The notes beneath the pieces were generated by a model that searched no databases, was not told the origin of the DNA, and was given only the letters and a program-made list of their open reading frames with translations. From NCBI RefSeq assembly GCF_013408335.1, contig NZ_JACBZR010000001.1:6039501-6103500 (forward strand): 64,000 bases of DNA, read 5' to 3'. A program made the position numbers and the translations under genes. Below, piece by piece: positions 46,088-54,374 of this stretch; position 1 is the first letter of the stretch; every line of letters begins with the position of its first letter. Origin of the DNA: Nocardioides panzhihuensis (GTDB taxonomy: Bacteria > Actinomycetota > Actinomycetes > Propionibacteriales > Nocardioidaceae).

Positions 46088-46113
46088 ACTGTTTCCCCCG
46101 CCCGCCCGCCCGC

Positions 46114-46181
46114 CGAGACGTCACTTACGTCGGCCGAGTGGTCACCGCGGTGACCACTCGGCCGACGTAAGTGACGTCTCG
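46114..46181. repeat. Perfect 68-base palindrome (family 3, copy 1)
   Basis: Both 34-base arms match without a single mismatch and with no spacer; the centre is CCGCGG. The scaffold CGTCACT-NNN-GTCGGCCGAGT is shared with the element at 54303. Confidence 0.95.
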
Positions 46182-46288
46182 CCCTGCGCTGGTGACGCTT
46201 CGGCCGACGGGGCTGACTTCTCGGCATTGCTTGGAACTCTGACCTTCCATGTTCTTGGGCTACCCCGTAGAGTGACCGTCACCACCAC

Positions 46289-46304
46289 CTAAGCAAGCGC
46301 TTAG
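46289..46304. promoter_or_regulatory. TetR-type operator CTAAGC-AAGC-GCTTAG
   Basis: A perfect 6-base inverted repeat about 30 bases before the first SDR gene of the catabolic operon. AAGCAAGCGCTT-like sites are typical of TetR repressors of fatty-acid and sterol operons. No TetR gene lies in this cluster. Confidence 0.5.
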
Positions 46305-46333
46305 ATTAGCCGAGCACAGACGAGGGATTGAAC

Positions 46334-47089
46334 ATGTCGAGGTTCGAGGGACGTACGGCGATCATCACCGGGGCGAGTCGGGGGATCGGGCTGGGGATCG
46401 CCCAGCGCCTGGTGGACGAGGGGGCCAGGGTCGTCATCACCGCGCGCAAGCCCGAGGCGCTGGCGGAAGCCGTCGAGACCCTTGGTGGCAGCGCGAAGGC
46501 CCTCGGCATCGCCGGGAAGGCCGACGACCCCGCTCACCAGGAGGAGGTCGTGAAGACGGCCATCGACACCTTCGGCAGCGCCGACTTCATGATCAACAAC
46601 GCCGGCATCAACCCGAAGGCCGGCGGGCTGATCGACATGGACCGCGAGTCGGCCCGCAAGACCGTCGAGGTCAACTGCCTCTCGCCGATCGGCTGGACCC
46701 AGCAGGTCTGGCGGCAGTGGATGTCCGAGCACGGCGGCGCGGTCGTCAACATCTCCTCGGTCGCCGGCCTCGCCCCGACCCCGCTGATCGCGACGTACGG
46801 CGCCAGCAAGGCGATGCTCAGCTACATCACCCAGGAGCTCTCCGTCGAGCTCGGCCCGAAGGTGCGGGTCAACGCGATCCTCCCGGCCGTCGTGAAGACC
46901 AAGTTCGCCGAGCTCCTCTACGAGGGCCGCGAGGCCGAGGTCTCGGCCGCCTACCCGCTCAAGCGCCTCGGGACCCCCGAGGACATCGCCGGCGCCGCCG
47001 CGTTCCTCCTCTCCGAGGACGCGAGCTGGATGACCGGCCAGCTCGTCACCATGGACGGTGGCCTCACCCTCGCCGGCGGACGCGTCTGA
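46334..47089 (+). CDS. SDR family oxidoreductase (FabG-like)
   Basis: A 251-residue classical SDR. It has TGASRGIGLG (about 11-20), NNAGIN, NISSVAGLAP with catalytic Ser, Tyr-x-x-x-Lys in TYGASKAMLSY, and the C-terminal LVTMDGGLTLAGG of FabG-type enzymes. ATG 46334 has GAGGGA upstream. It is first in a tight operon; the next gene starts at TGATG. It is likely a 3-hydroxyacyl- or alcohol dehydrogenase in acyl-CoA catabolism. Confidence 0.9.
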   Translation: MSRFEGRTAIITGASRGIGLGIAQRLVDEGARVVITARKPEALAEAVETLGGSAKALGIAGKADDPAHQEEVVKTAIDTFGSADFMINNAGINPKAGGLIDMDRESARKTVEVNCLSPIGWTQQVWRQWMSEHGGAVVNISSVAGLAPTPLIATYGASKAMLSYITQELSVELGPKVRVNAILPAVVKTKFAELLYEGREAEVSAAYPLKRLGTPEDIAGAAAFLLSEDASWMTGQLVTMDGGLTLAGGRV

Positions 47090-47865
47090 TGCCGATCCTT
47101 CCTGACAGCACCGCGGTCGTCACCGGCGCCGCGGGCGGCATCGGCCGTGCCCTGGCCGCCCGCCTCGTCGCAGAGGGCGTTCGCGTCGTGGTCAACGACA
47201 TCGACGAGGTACGCCTGGCCGAGACCGCCGACCAGATCGGCGCCCATCCGGTGGCCGGTGACGCGGCTTCGGTCGAGGGCGTCGCCCGCCTCGTCGAGGC
47301 GGCCAAGGAGCACCTCGGTCAGATCGACACGTGGTACGGAAATGCCGGCATCGACCGCGGCTTCGGTCTGGACTGTCCCGAGGAGGACTGGCAGGCGTCG
47401 CACGAGGTCAATGTGATGGCGCACGTCCGGGCGGCCCGGCTCCTCGTCCCCGAGTGGGTCGAGCGAGGCTCCGGTCGCTACGTGGTGACGGCAAGCGCGG
47501 CGGGGCTGCTGATGATGGTCGGTACGCCGACCTACTCGGTAACCAAGCACGCCGCGGTCGCCTTCGCGGAGTGGCTCTCGGTGACCTACCGCCACCGCGG
47601 GATCGTCGTCCAGGCGATCTGCCCGCAGGGCGTACAGACCGGCATGCTCGAGCGGTCGGGACAGATGGCTAGCCTGCTCAGTCGCGACGGAGCGCTGACG
47701 CCCGAGCAGGTCGCCGACTCGGCCTGGGAGGCGACGATCGACGACCGCTTCCTGGTGCTGCCGCACCCCGAGGTGGGCGACTACTACGCCGCACGGGCGA
47801 CGCAGACCGACAAGTGGCTCGGCGGGATGAACCGACTCTGGCAGCACGTGGAAGGACAGGTATGA
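47089..47865 (+). CDS. SDR family oxidoreductase
   Basis: A 258-residue SDR with TGAAGGIGRA, GNAG (YGNAGIDRG), the catalytic Ser in TASAAGLL, and Tyr149-x-x-x-Lys153 in TYSVTKH. The C-terminal MLERSGQMASLL segment and DYYAARATQTDKWLGGMNRLW tail identify a subfamily shared with the SDR at 60792, with which it aligns along its length. It overlaps the preceding stop by one base (TGATG) and is followed by the reductase at a 4-base overlap. Confidence 0.9.
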   Translation: MPILPDSTAVVTGAAGGIGRALAARLVAEGVRVVVNDIDEVRLAETADQIGAHPVAGDAASVEGVARLVEAAKEHLGQIDTWYGNAGIDRGFGLDCPEEDWQASHEVNVMAHVRAARLLVPEWVERGSGRYVVTASAAGLLMMVGTPTYSVTKHAAVAFAEWLSVTYRHRGIVVQAICPQGVQTGMLERSGQMASLLSRDGALTPEQVADSAWEATIDDRFLVLPHPEVGDYYAARATQTDKWLGGMNRLWQHVEGQV

Positions 47866-48851
47866 AGGCATGGCGCATCGGCTCGCTCGGCGAGCCCAAG
47901 GACGTGATGAGGCTCGAGGAGGTGGCCGACCCGACGCCGGGAGCCGGACAGCTCGTCGTGAAGGTGCTGGCCAGCCCGGCGAACTTCCCCGACGTACTCA
48001 TGTGCCGCGGCCTCTACCAGGTCAAGCCCGAGCTGCCGTTCACCGCCGGTGTCGAGCTGTGCGGTGAGGTGGTCGCGCTCGGCGAAGGCGTGGACGCGTT
48101 CCAGATCGGGGACCGCGTGATCGGCGGCGGGTCGCTGCCGTACGGCGGCTTCGGTGAGCTCGCGCTGATGGACGCTGCGACCACCTTCCCGGCGCCGGAG
48201 GCGCTCAGCGACGCCGAGGCGTCGAGCCTCTACATCGGCTACCAGACCGGTTGGTTCGCGCTTCACCGCCGTGCGAACATCCAGCCCGGCGAGACGCTGC
48301 TCGTGCATGCCGCGGCGGGCGGGGTCGGCAGCGCCGCGATCCAGCTCGGCAAGGCCGCCGGGGCCACGGTGATCGGCGTGGTCGGTGGACCGGAGAAGGC
48401 CGAGGTCGCGAAGAAGCTCGGCGCGGACGTGGTCATCGACCGTCACACAGAGGACTTCGTCAAGGTGGTCAAGGAGGTCACCGGCGGCAAGGGCGCCGAC
48501 GTGATCTACGACCCCGTCGGCGGCGACACCTACGACCGCTCGACCAAGTGCATCGCCTTCGAGGGCCGGATCCTGATCATCGGCTTCGCCGGCGGCCGGA
48601 TCCAGGAGGCCGCGCTCAACCACTCGCTGATCAAGAACTACTCGATCGTCGGGCTCCACTGGGGTCTCTACAACGCGCTCGCGCCCGAGCTGGTCGCCGA
48701 GTGCCACCGCGAGCTCACCCGGATGGCGGCCGAAGGCTCGATCAAGCCGCTGGTCAGCGAGACGCTGTCCTTGGAGCAGGTGGCCGACGGCGTACAGCGC
48801 TTGGCGGACGGCGAGACCGTGGGCCGGGTCGTCTACGGGGCGAGGTCATGA
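47862..48851 (+). CDS. NADPH:quinone oxidoreductase family protein (zinc-independent MDR)
   Basis: A 329-residue medium-chain reductase. N-terminal GroES-like domain (LVVKVLASPANFPDVLMCRGLYQVKPELPFTAGVELCGEVVALGEGV) without zinc-ligand cysteines; nucleotide motif AAAGGVGSAAIQL (about 147-159). It may reduce enoyl-CoA or quinone-type double bonds. ATG 47862 has GAAGGACAGG upstream. It is third in the operon. Confidence 0.88.
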   Translation: MKAWRIGSLGEPKDVMRLEEVADPTPGAGQLVVKVLASPANFPDVLMCRGLYQVKPELPFTAGVELCGEVVALGEGVDAFQIGDRVIGGGSLPYGGFGELALMDAATTFPAPEALSDAEASSLYIGYQTGWFALHRRANIQPGETLLVHAAAGGVGSAAIQLGKAAGATVIGVVGGPEKAEVAKKLGADVVIDRHTEDFVKVVKEVTGGKGADVIYDPVGGDTYDRSTKCIAFEGRILIIGFAGGRIQEAALNHSLIKNYSIVGLHWGLYNALAPELVAECHRELTRMAAEGSIKPLVSETLSLEQVADGVQRLADGETVGRVVYGARS

Positions 48852-49498
48852 CGGCCACGGGTCTCCGGGCGGTCATCTTCGACTACGGCGGGGTGCTGAC
48901 CACGCCCATCGGCGACTCGATCCGGACCTGGCTGGAGGCCGACGGCATCAAACCGGAGAGCTTCACGACGGTGCTGAAGGAGTGGCTCGGCCGCTACGCC
49001 GACGCCGGCACCCCGATCCACCGCCTCGAGCTCGGTGAGCTCTCGGTCAAGGAGTTCGACAGCCTCCTGGCGGCTCGCCTGGAGACGTACGACGGTAGCC
49101 CGGTCCATCCCGAGGGCGTCCTGTCTCGGCTCTTCGCCGGGATGCAGCCCAACCCGGAGATGTTCGCGCTGGCCGAGGAGCTCCGCGACGCCGGCATCCG
49201 ACTGGCGCTGCTCTCCAACAGCTGGGGCAACTTCTACCCCCGCAAGCAGGTCGACGCGCTGTTCGAGGTCGTGGTGATCTCCGAGGAGGTCGCCATGCGG
49301 AAGCCGGAGCCACCGATCTTCGCCCGCACCCTGAGCCGGCTCGGTCTCTCGGCTGAGGAGTGCCTCTTCATCGACGACGCAGAGCCCAACGTCCTGGGCG
49401 CCCGGGCGGTCGGTCTCGACGCACTGCTGCACACAGACCCGGCGAGCACCCGCGCCGCGCTCACCCGAATGATCCCCACCCTCGGAGGTGCCGCGTGA
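48848..49498 (+). CDS. HAD family hydrolase (ACAD10-type)
   Basis: A 216-residue HAD phosphatase. It has the nucleophile motif AVIFDYGGVLTT (about 8-19), SNSWG motif II, the lysine of motif III in MRKPEPPIFAR and motif IV FIDDAEPNV. The second catalytic Asp of DxDxT phosphatases is Gly here (DYGG), as in epoxide-hydrolase-N-domain and ACAD10/11-type HADs. It lies directly before the APH-type kinase, the same order as in ACAD10. It overlaps both neighbours by four bases. Confidence 0.88.
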   Translation: MTATGLRAVIFDYGGVLTTPIGDSIRTWLEADGIKPESFTTVLKEWLGRYADAGTPIHRLELGELSVKEFDSLLAARLETYDGSPVHPEGVLSRLFAGMQPNPEMFALAEELRDAGIRLALLSNSWGNFYPRKQVDALFEVVVISEEVAMRKPEPPIFARTLSRLGLSAEECLFIDDAEPNVLGARAVGLDALLHTDPASTRAALTRMIPTLGGAA

Positions 49499-50577
49499 CG
49501 GCCGAATCGCTGCCCGGACTCGACCTGGACCGGCTCGGCCCCTGGCTGGCCGAGAACCTCGACGGGGTCTCGACAGGCTCGGGGCCACTCCGTTCAGACC
49601 CCGATGGAAGCCTGAGCGCCACCCACATCTCCGGCGGCAAGTCCAACCTGACGTACGTCGTCTCCGACGGCACTCACGAGTGGATCGTCCGGCGCCCGCC
49701 GCTGGGTCACGTCCTCGCCACCGCGCACGACATGAAGCGGGAGCACACCGTGATCACCGCGCTGCGCGACACCGACGTGCCGGTGCCGCACACCTACGCG
49801 TTCTGCAGCGACGAGGAGGTGCTCGGGGCGCCGTTCTACGTGATGGAGAAGGTCGACGGCCGGCCCTACCGGTACGCCCGCGAGCTCGAGCCGCTCGGCT
49901 CCGAGCGGACCCGGGCGATCTCGGAGCAGCTCATCGACGTGATGGCCGCGCTGCACGGGGTCGACCCCGCCGACGTCGGGCTGAGCGAGTTCGGCCGCCC
50001 CGAGGGTTTCCTCTCGCGACAGGTCAGGCGCTGGAAGAAGCAGCTCGAGGCGTCCCACTCCCGCGACCTGCCCGCTGCCGACGAGCTCCACTCGCTGCTG
50101 GAGGCGCGGGTGGGAGCCGCTGAGGCTGCCTCGACCGGGCCGGGGATCGTGCACGGCGACTACCGGCTCGACAACGTACTCACCGACAGCACGGACCGGA
50201 TCCGCGCTGTCGTCGACTGGGAGATGGCCACGCTCGGCGACCCGGTCACCGACCTGGCGATCCTGCTCACCTACCAGCAGATGGCCACGGTCTCCGGCGA
50301 CGCCACCGTGACCGACGTCAGCAACGCTCCCGGCTGGCTCACCGAGGACGAGATCATCGCCCGCTACGACGCCGCCAGCCCGCGTGACCTGAGCGAGTTC
50401 GGCTTCTACCGCGGGCTGGCCGCCTACAAGCTCGCCGCGATTCTCGAGGGGATCCACTACCGCTACCTGAAGGGCCAGACCGTGGGGCCTGGTTTCGAAA
50501 CGATCGGGGACGGTATCCACCCGCTCCTCGACATGGGCATCAACGCTATGAAGGAGAACACAGGGCGTGTCTCCTAG
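49495..50577 (+). CDS. APH/phosphotransferase-family kinase (ACAD10/11-type)
   Basis: A 360-residue aminoglycoside-phosphotransferase-fold kinase. It has the N-lobe SNLTYVVSDG...WIVRRPPLG (lysine equivalent Arg-Arg), YVMEKVDGR hinge, Brenner motif HGDYRLDN (about 219-226) and VVDWEMATLGDPVTDLA. In ACAD10/11 and in bacterial levulinate catabolism such kinases phosphorylate 4-hydroxyacyl-CoA. GTG 49495 overlaps the HAD stop. The TAG stop codon (50575-50577) lies inside the left arm of the nested repeat. Residues near 22-27 (GVSTGSG) derive from the dispersed GGTCTCGACAGGC repeat. Confidence 0.9.
   Translation: MTAESLPGLDLDRLGPWLAENLDGVSTGSGPLRSDPDGSLSATHISGGKSNLTYVVSDGTHEWIVRRPPLGHVLATAHDMKREHTVITALRDTDVPVPHTYAFCSDEEVLGAPFYVMEKVDGRPYRYARELEPLGSERTRAISEQLIDVMAALHGVDPADVGLSEFGRPEGFLSRQVRRWKKQLEASHSRDLPAADELHSLLEARVGAAEAASTGPGIVHGDYRLDNVLTDSTDRIRAVVDWEMATLGDPVTDLAILLTYQQMATVSGDATVTDVSNAPGWLTEDEIIARYDAASPRDLSEFGFYRGLAAYKLAAILEGIHYRYLKGQTVGPGFETIGDGIHPLLDMGINAMKENTGRVS
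49566..49582. repeat. Partial GGTCTCGACARGCTCG repeat inside the kinase gene
   Basis: GGTCTCGACAGGCTCGG, the left two thirds of the 22-base repeat, in frame near the N-terminus. Confidence 0.6.
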
Positions 50578-50722
50578 TCCATCGGCTGCTACGCGGCGCC
50601 CAGCACGCACGCTGGCCGCGTTGTCGTCGATCGACAGGCAACCCCGGCCTGCCTCCTCCTCCGCCTTGCCATCGCACGCACTGGGCGCCGCTCGCGACGC
50701 CCCTGAACTAGGAGACACACCC
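50563..50722. repeat. 160-base nested inverted-repeat element between kinase and ACAD genes
   Basis: Outer arms run inward from GGGCGTGTCTCCTAGTCCA (50563-50581) and from the opposite end (50703-50722, TGAACTAGGAGACACACCC); 17 of 19 positions pair. A second pair GCGGCGCCCAG (50593-50603) and CTGGGCGCCGC (50681-50691) is nested inside, with smaller TGTCG/CGACA stems at the centre. The left arm supplies the kinase stop codon and the right arm places AGGAG 10 bases before the ACAD start. No transposase; possibly a MITE-like or structured RNA element. Confidence 0.85.
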
Positions 50723-50724
50723 TG

Positions 50725-51957
50725 ATGGATTTCGCACCCGACGCCAGGACCGAGGAGCTCGTCGCCTCGTTGCAGGACTTCCAGAAGACGCACGTCGAGC
50801 CGAACGAGGCGGTCTTCCACGAGCAGCTCGCGGCCCAGGACGACAAGTGGGCCTGGGACACCGTCCCTGTCCTCGGCGAGATCCGCGCCGAGGCCCGCAA
50901 GCGTGGCCTGTGGAACCTCTTCCTCCCCGGTGAAGGCGGCGCCGGGCTGACCAACCTGCAGTACGCCCCGCTGGCCGAGATCACCGGCCGCAGCCACCTC
51001 GGGCCGGCCGCCCTCAACTGCGCGGCGCCCGACACCGGCAACATGGAGGTGCTGCACGACTTCGGCAACGACGCGCAGCAGAAGGAGTGGCTCGAGCCGC
51101 TTCTGGAGGGACAGATCCGCAGCGCCTTCGCGATGACCGAGCCGGCCGTCGCATCCTCCGACGCGACGAACATCGAGACCTCGATCGTGGCCGACGGCGA
51201 TGCGTACGTCGTCAACGGCCGCAAGTGGTGGATCACCGGGGCGATGAACCCCAACGCCAAGATCCTCATCGTGATGGGCAAGACCGACCCGACCGCCGAG
51301 CGCCACAAGCAGCAGTCGATGATCCTGGTGCCCCGGGACACCCCGGGTCTGGAGATCAAGCGTGGGATGGAGGTCTTCGGCTACGACGACCACGACCACG
51401 GCGGTCACGCCGAGCTGACCTTCTCCGACGTCCGGGTGCCGGCGGGCAACCTCATCGGGACCGAGGGGATGGGCTTCGCGATCGCGCAGGCGCGCCTGGG
51501 TCCGGGCCGTATCCACCACTGCATGCGTTCCATCGGGCTCGCCGAGCGGGCGATCGAGCTGATGTGCGCCCGGGTCGAGGACCGGGTCGCCTTCGGCAAG
51601 CCGCTCTCCGAGCAGGGAGTGATCCGGGACTGGATCGCCGAGTCCCGGGTGCGGATCGAGCAACTGCGGCTCCTCGTCCTCAAGACCGCCTGGCTGATGG
51701 ACACCGTCGGCAACAAGGGCGCCCACACCGAGATCCAGGCGATCAAGATCGCCACCCCGGCGACCGTCCAGTGGATCCTCGACAAGGCCATCCAGGCGCA
51801 CGGCGCCGGCGGGCTCTCGCAGGACTTCCCGCTGGCCCGCGCCTACGCCGGGATCCGGACCCTCCGGTTCGCCGACGGCCCCGACGAGGTTCACAAGAAC
51901 GCGTTGGCGAAGGCGGAGCTGCGCAAGCAGGCCGCTCGCCGGGAAGGACGACAGTGA
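50725..51957 (+). CDS. Acyl-CoA dehydrogenase (ACAD10/11-like)
   Basis: A 410-residue FAD acyl-CoA dehydrogenase with the ACAD10/11 hallmarks [47 protein letters not shown] and the C-terminal [31 protein letters not shown], whose Asp/Glu supplies the catalytic base region. With the HAD and kinase genes it forms the split equivalent of ACAD10. ATG 50725 is served by AGGAG from the repeat. It overlaps the next gene by one to four bases. Confidence 0.93.
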   Translation: MDFAPDARTEELVASLQDFQKTHVEPNEAVFHEQLAAQDDKWAWDTVPVLGEIRAEARKRGLWNLFLPGEGGAGLTNLQYAPLAEITGRSHLGPAALNCAAPDTGNMEVLHDFGNDAQQKEWLEPLLEGQIRSAFAMTEPAVASSDATNIETSIVADGDAYVVNGRKWWITGAMNPNAKILIVMGKTDPTAERHKQQSMILVPRDTPGLEIKRGMEVFGYDDHDHGGHAELTFSDVRVPAGNLIGTEGMGFAIAQARLGPGRIHHCMRSIGLAERAIELMCARVEDRVAFGKPLSEQGVIRDWIAESRVRIEQLRLLVLKTAWLMDTVGNKGAHTEIQAIKIATPATVQWILDKAIQAHGAGGLSQDFPLARAYAGIRTLRFADGPDEVHKNALAKAELRKQAARREGRQ

Positions 51958-53156
51958 TGTCGCACGACAGCGAGCTCGACAGGCTCGGCCGGCTGGTCGC
52001 CGAGTTCCTGGCAGAGCATCCGGTCGAGACGACCGAGCCGAGCGCCTTCCTGCACGCCCGTTATCGGGCCGGCCTGGCCTGGGTCGCCTTCCCGGAGTGC
52101 CACGGCGGGCTCGGGCTGTCCCGGGCGATGCAGCCGAAGGTCGACAAGCTCTTCGCGGCAGCCGGTGCCCCCGACAACAACCCGCGGCGCAACGGGATCG
52201 GGCTCGGCATGGCCGCGCCGACGATCCTCGCCTACGGCACCCCGGAGCAGAAGTCTCGGTTCCTGGAGCCGCTGTGGTGCGGTGACGAGATCTGGTGCCA
52301 GCTCTTCTCCGAGCCCGGCGCCGGCTCCGACCTCGCCGGGCTGGCCACCCGGGCGGTCCTCGACGGTGACGAGTGGGTCGTCAACGGGCAGAAGGTGTGG
52401 ACTTCTGGGGCCCACAACGCGGACTACGCGATCCTGGTCGCCCGCACCGATCCGGACGTTCCGAAACACCGCGGCCTCACCTACTTCTTGTGCGATATGC
52501 ACGATCCGGGCGTCGAGGTGCGGCCGCTGCGCCAGATCACGGGCGAGGCGGAGTTCAACGAGGTCTTCCTGACCGACGTGAGGATCCCTGACGCCCACCG
52601 GCTCGGTGCGGTCGGCCAGGGCTGGGAGGTCGCCAACGCCACCCTCAACAACGAGCGCGTCGCCATCGGTGGCGCCGCCATGCCTCGTGAGGGCGGGTTG
52701 CTCGGCATCGTCGCCGAGTCGTGGCGTACGCAGCCGGACAACCACACCCCGGAGCTGCGCGACCGGCTCTTGAAGCTGTGGGTCGAGTCGGAGGTGGCTC
52801 GGCTCACCGGGACGCGGCTGCGGCAGAAGCTGGCCGTCGGCCAACCCGGTCCCGAGGGGTCGGCGATGAAGCTGACGTTCGCCAACATCAACCAGCGGCT
52901 CACCGGGCTCGATCTCGAGCTCAGCGGTGAGGACGGCCTCCGCTACGAGGACGGTGACGGCTGGGCGATGGTCCGGCCCGAGCACGTCGACTTCGCCGGA
53001 CGCGACGCCGTCTACCGCTACCTGCGCACCAAGGGCAACTCCATCGAGGGCGGCACCTCGGAGATCCTGCGCAACATCGTCGCCGAGCGCGTCCTCGGCC
53101 TCCCCGGCGAGCACCGGGTCGACAAGGACGTCGCCTGGAAGGCCATCCCCCGATGA
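51957..53156 (+). CDS. Acyl-CoA dehydrogenase
   Basis: A 399-residue ACAD. It has IWCQLFSEPGAGSDLAGLATRAVLDGDEWVVNGQKVWTSGAHNADYAILVART (FAD/substrate region) and the C-terminal TKGNSIEGGTSEILRNIVAERVLGLP with the typical EGGTSEI motif. It belongs to the FadE6/17-like actinobacterial group. ATG 51957 ([10 protein letters not shown]) is preferred to GTG 51954. It is followed by a shorter ACAD gene, an alpha/beta-type FadE pair arrangement. Confidence 0.92.
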   Translation: MSHDSELDRLGRLVAEFLAEHPVETTEPSAFLHARYRAGLAWVAFPECHGGLGLSRAMQPKVDKLFAAAGAPDNNPRRNGIGLGMAAPTILAYGTPEQKSRFLEPLWCGDEIWCQLFSEPGAGSDLAGLATRAVLDGDEWVVNGQKVWTSGAHNADYAILVARTDPDVPKHRGLTYFLCDMHDPGVEVRPLRQITGEAEFNEVFLTDVRIPDAHRLGAVGQGWEVANATLNNERVAIGGAAMPREGGLLGIVAESWRTQPDNHTPELRDRLLKLWVESEVARLTGTRLRQKLAVGQPGPEGSAMKLTFANINQRLTGLDLELSGEDGLRYEDGDGWAMVRPEHVDFAGRDAVYRYLRTKGNSIEGGTSEILRNIVAERVLGLPGEHRVDKDVAWKAIPR

Positions 53157-53197
53157 GCACCGCATCGATGAGCCCAGCCCCGATGAAGGAGTCCGCG

Positions 53198-54301
53198 ATG
53201 AGCACAGTCGACGTCGAGCTGCTCGACAACGAGGTCGATGTCGACCTGCGTTCCACGGTCAGGTCGTTTCTGACCGAGCGCTGCGATCCGACGGAGGTCG
53301 TCAAGGCGTACGACGGCGACCGGTCGCTCACCCAGGTCCTGTGGAAGGGGCTGGCGGTCGAGCTCGGTCTCGCGGGGCTGCTGATCCCGGAGACGTACGG
53401 CGGTGCCGGAGCCTCTGCTCGCGAAGCCGCTGTGGTCCTGGAGGAGCTGGGCCGGGCGGCCGCTCCGGTGCCGTTCCTGACCAGCTCGGTGGTGGCCGCC
53501 TCGGTGCTGCTGGCCGGGCCGACCGAGGCAGGTGCCGATCTGCTCGCCGGGTTGGCCTCGGGGGAGCGGACCGCTGCCCTGACCGTGCCGCTGTCGACCG
53601 CGGCCTTCTCGGCGGCGGCCTCCTCCGGGGTCTCGGCGAGCTCGACCACCGTTCGCTCCGTGGCCGGAGCGTTGGAGGCGGACACCCTCCTGGTGCCGGT
53701 CGCGACGCCCGACGGCATCGAGATCCGGGCCCTCTCCGCCGAGCAGGCGACGATCACACCGGTCTCCTCGCTCGACATGACCCGTCAGCTCGCCGACGTG
53801 ACCGTCGACCCGGCGGCCGGAGAGGTGATGGTCGCGGCGGAGAACGGCGCCGACGCCGTAAGCGCCGGTCTGCTGGCCGGCGCCGCGCTGATGGCCTCCG
53901 AGCAGGTCGGGGCGGCGCAGTGGTGCTTGACCACGACGGTGGAGTACCTCAAGGTGCGGCGCCAGTTCGGCCGCATCGTCGGTGGCTACCAAGCGCTCAA
54001 GCACCGGCTCGCCGACCTCTACACCGGCGTCGAAGGAGCCGGTGCGGCCGCGCGCTACGCCGCCGGGGCGCTGGCCATCGGCAGCGCAGAAGAGGCCGAG
54101 ATCGCGACCCACGTCGCGGCCGCGTACTGCGGTGATCTCGCCGTCACCGCGGCCGAGGAGGCGGTGCAGCTGCACGGCGGCATCGGGATGACGTGGGAGC
54201 ACCCCGCCCACCTCTACCTCAAGCGGGCCAAGGCCGACCAGATCGCGTACGGCCTTCCGGGCGCCCACCGCGACCGCTTGGGGGCCATGGTCGACATCTG
54301 A
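53198..54301 (+). CDS. Acyl-CoA dehydrogenase, small or divergent subunit
   Basis: A 367-residue ACAD that lacks the middle SEPGAGSD-type region but keeps the C-terminal part: YLKVRRQFGRIVGGYQALKHRLADLY and EEAVQLHGGIGMTWEHPAHLYLKRAKA. This is typical of the partner subunit of alpha2beta2 FadE-type dehydrogenases used for steroid and branched acyl-CoAs. It probably forms a complex with the preceding ACAD. ATG 53198 has AAGGAG six bases upstream; ATG 53153 would add 15 residues. Residues near 145-155 (SSGVSASSTT) derive from a dispersed repeat. Confidence 0.88.
   Translation: MSTVDVELLDNEVDVDLRSTVRSFLTERCDPTEVVKAYDGDRSLTQVLWKGLAVELGLAGLLIPETYGGAGASAREAAVVLEELGRAAAPVPFLTSSVVAASVLLAGPTEAGADLLAGLASGERTAALTVPLSTAAFSAAASSGVSASSTTVRSVAGALEADTLLVPVATPDGIEIRALSAEQATITPVSSLDMTRQLADVTVDPAAGEVMVAAENGADAVSAGLLAGAALMASEQVGAAQWCLTTTVEYLKVRRQFGRIVGGYQALKHRLADLYTGVEGAGAAARYAAGALAIGSAEEAEIATHVAAAYCGDLAVTAAEEAVQLHGGIGMTWEHPAHLYLKRAKADQIAYGLPGAHRDRLGAMVDI
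53629..53650. repeat. Diverged GGTCTCG-type repeat inside the ACAD gene
   Basis: GGTCTCGGCGAGCTCGACCACC: two substitutions from the consensus, in frame, encodes VSASSTT. Confidence 0.65.
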
Positions 54302-54302
54302 T

Positions 54303-54374
54303 GCCGAAGCGTCACTCCGGTCGGCCGAGTTGGCACCACCGTGCCAACTCGGCCGACCGGAGTGACGTCTCGGC
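54303..54374. repeat. 34-base-arm hairpin (family 3, copy 2) between convergent genes
   Basis: Arms 54303-54336 and 54341-54374 with a CACC loop; the inner 27 pairs are perfect, with one wobble and one mismatch further out. It exactly fills the space between the ACAD stop (54301) and the PucR stop (54374-54376). It probably ends both transcripts. Confidence 0.93.

Larger units (their letters stand above)
46014..46333. other. 320-base gap with two large palindromes and an operator
   Basis: No gene. It contains a 16-base-arm hairpin (46054-46087), a perfect 68-base palindrome (46114-46181) and the promoter of the catabolic operon with a CTAAGC-AAGC-GCTTAG site (46289-46304). Confidence 0.75.

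Noticed and set aside
50563..50722. Insertion sequence
   Set aside because: The element has terminal inverted repeats but is only 160 bases with no transposase and no clear target-site duplication, so only a MITE-like or structured-RNA reading is kept.
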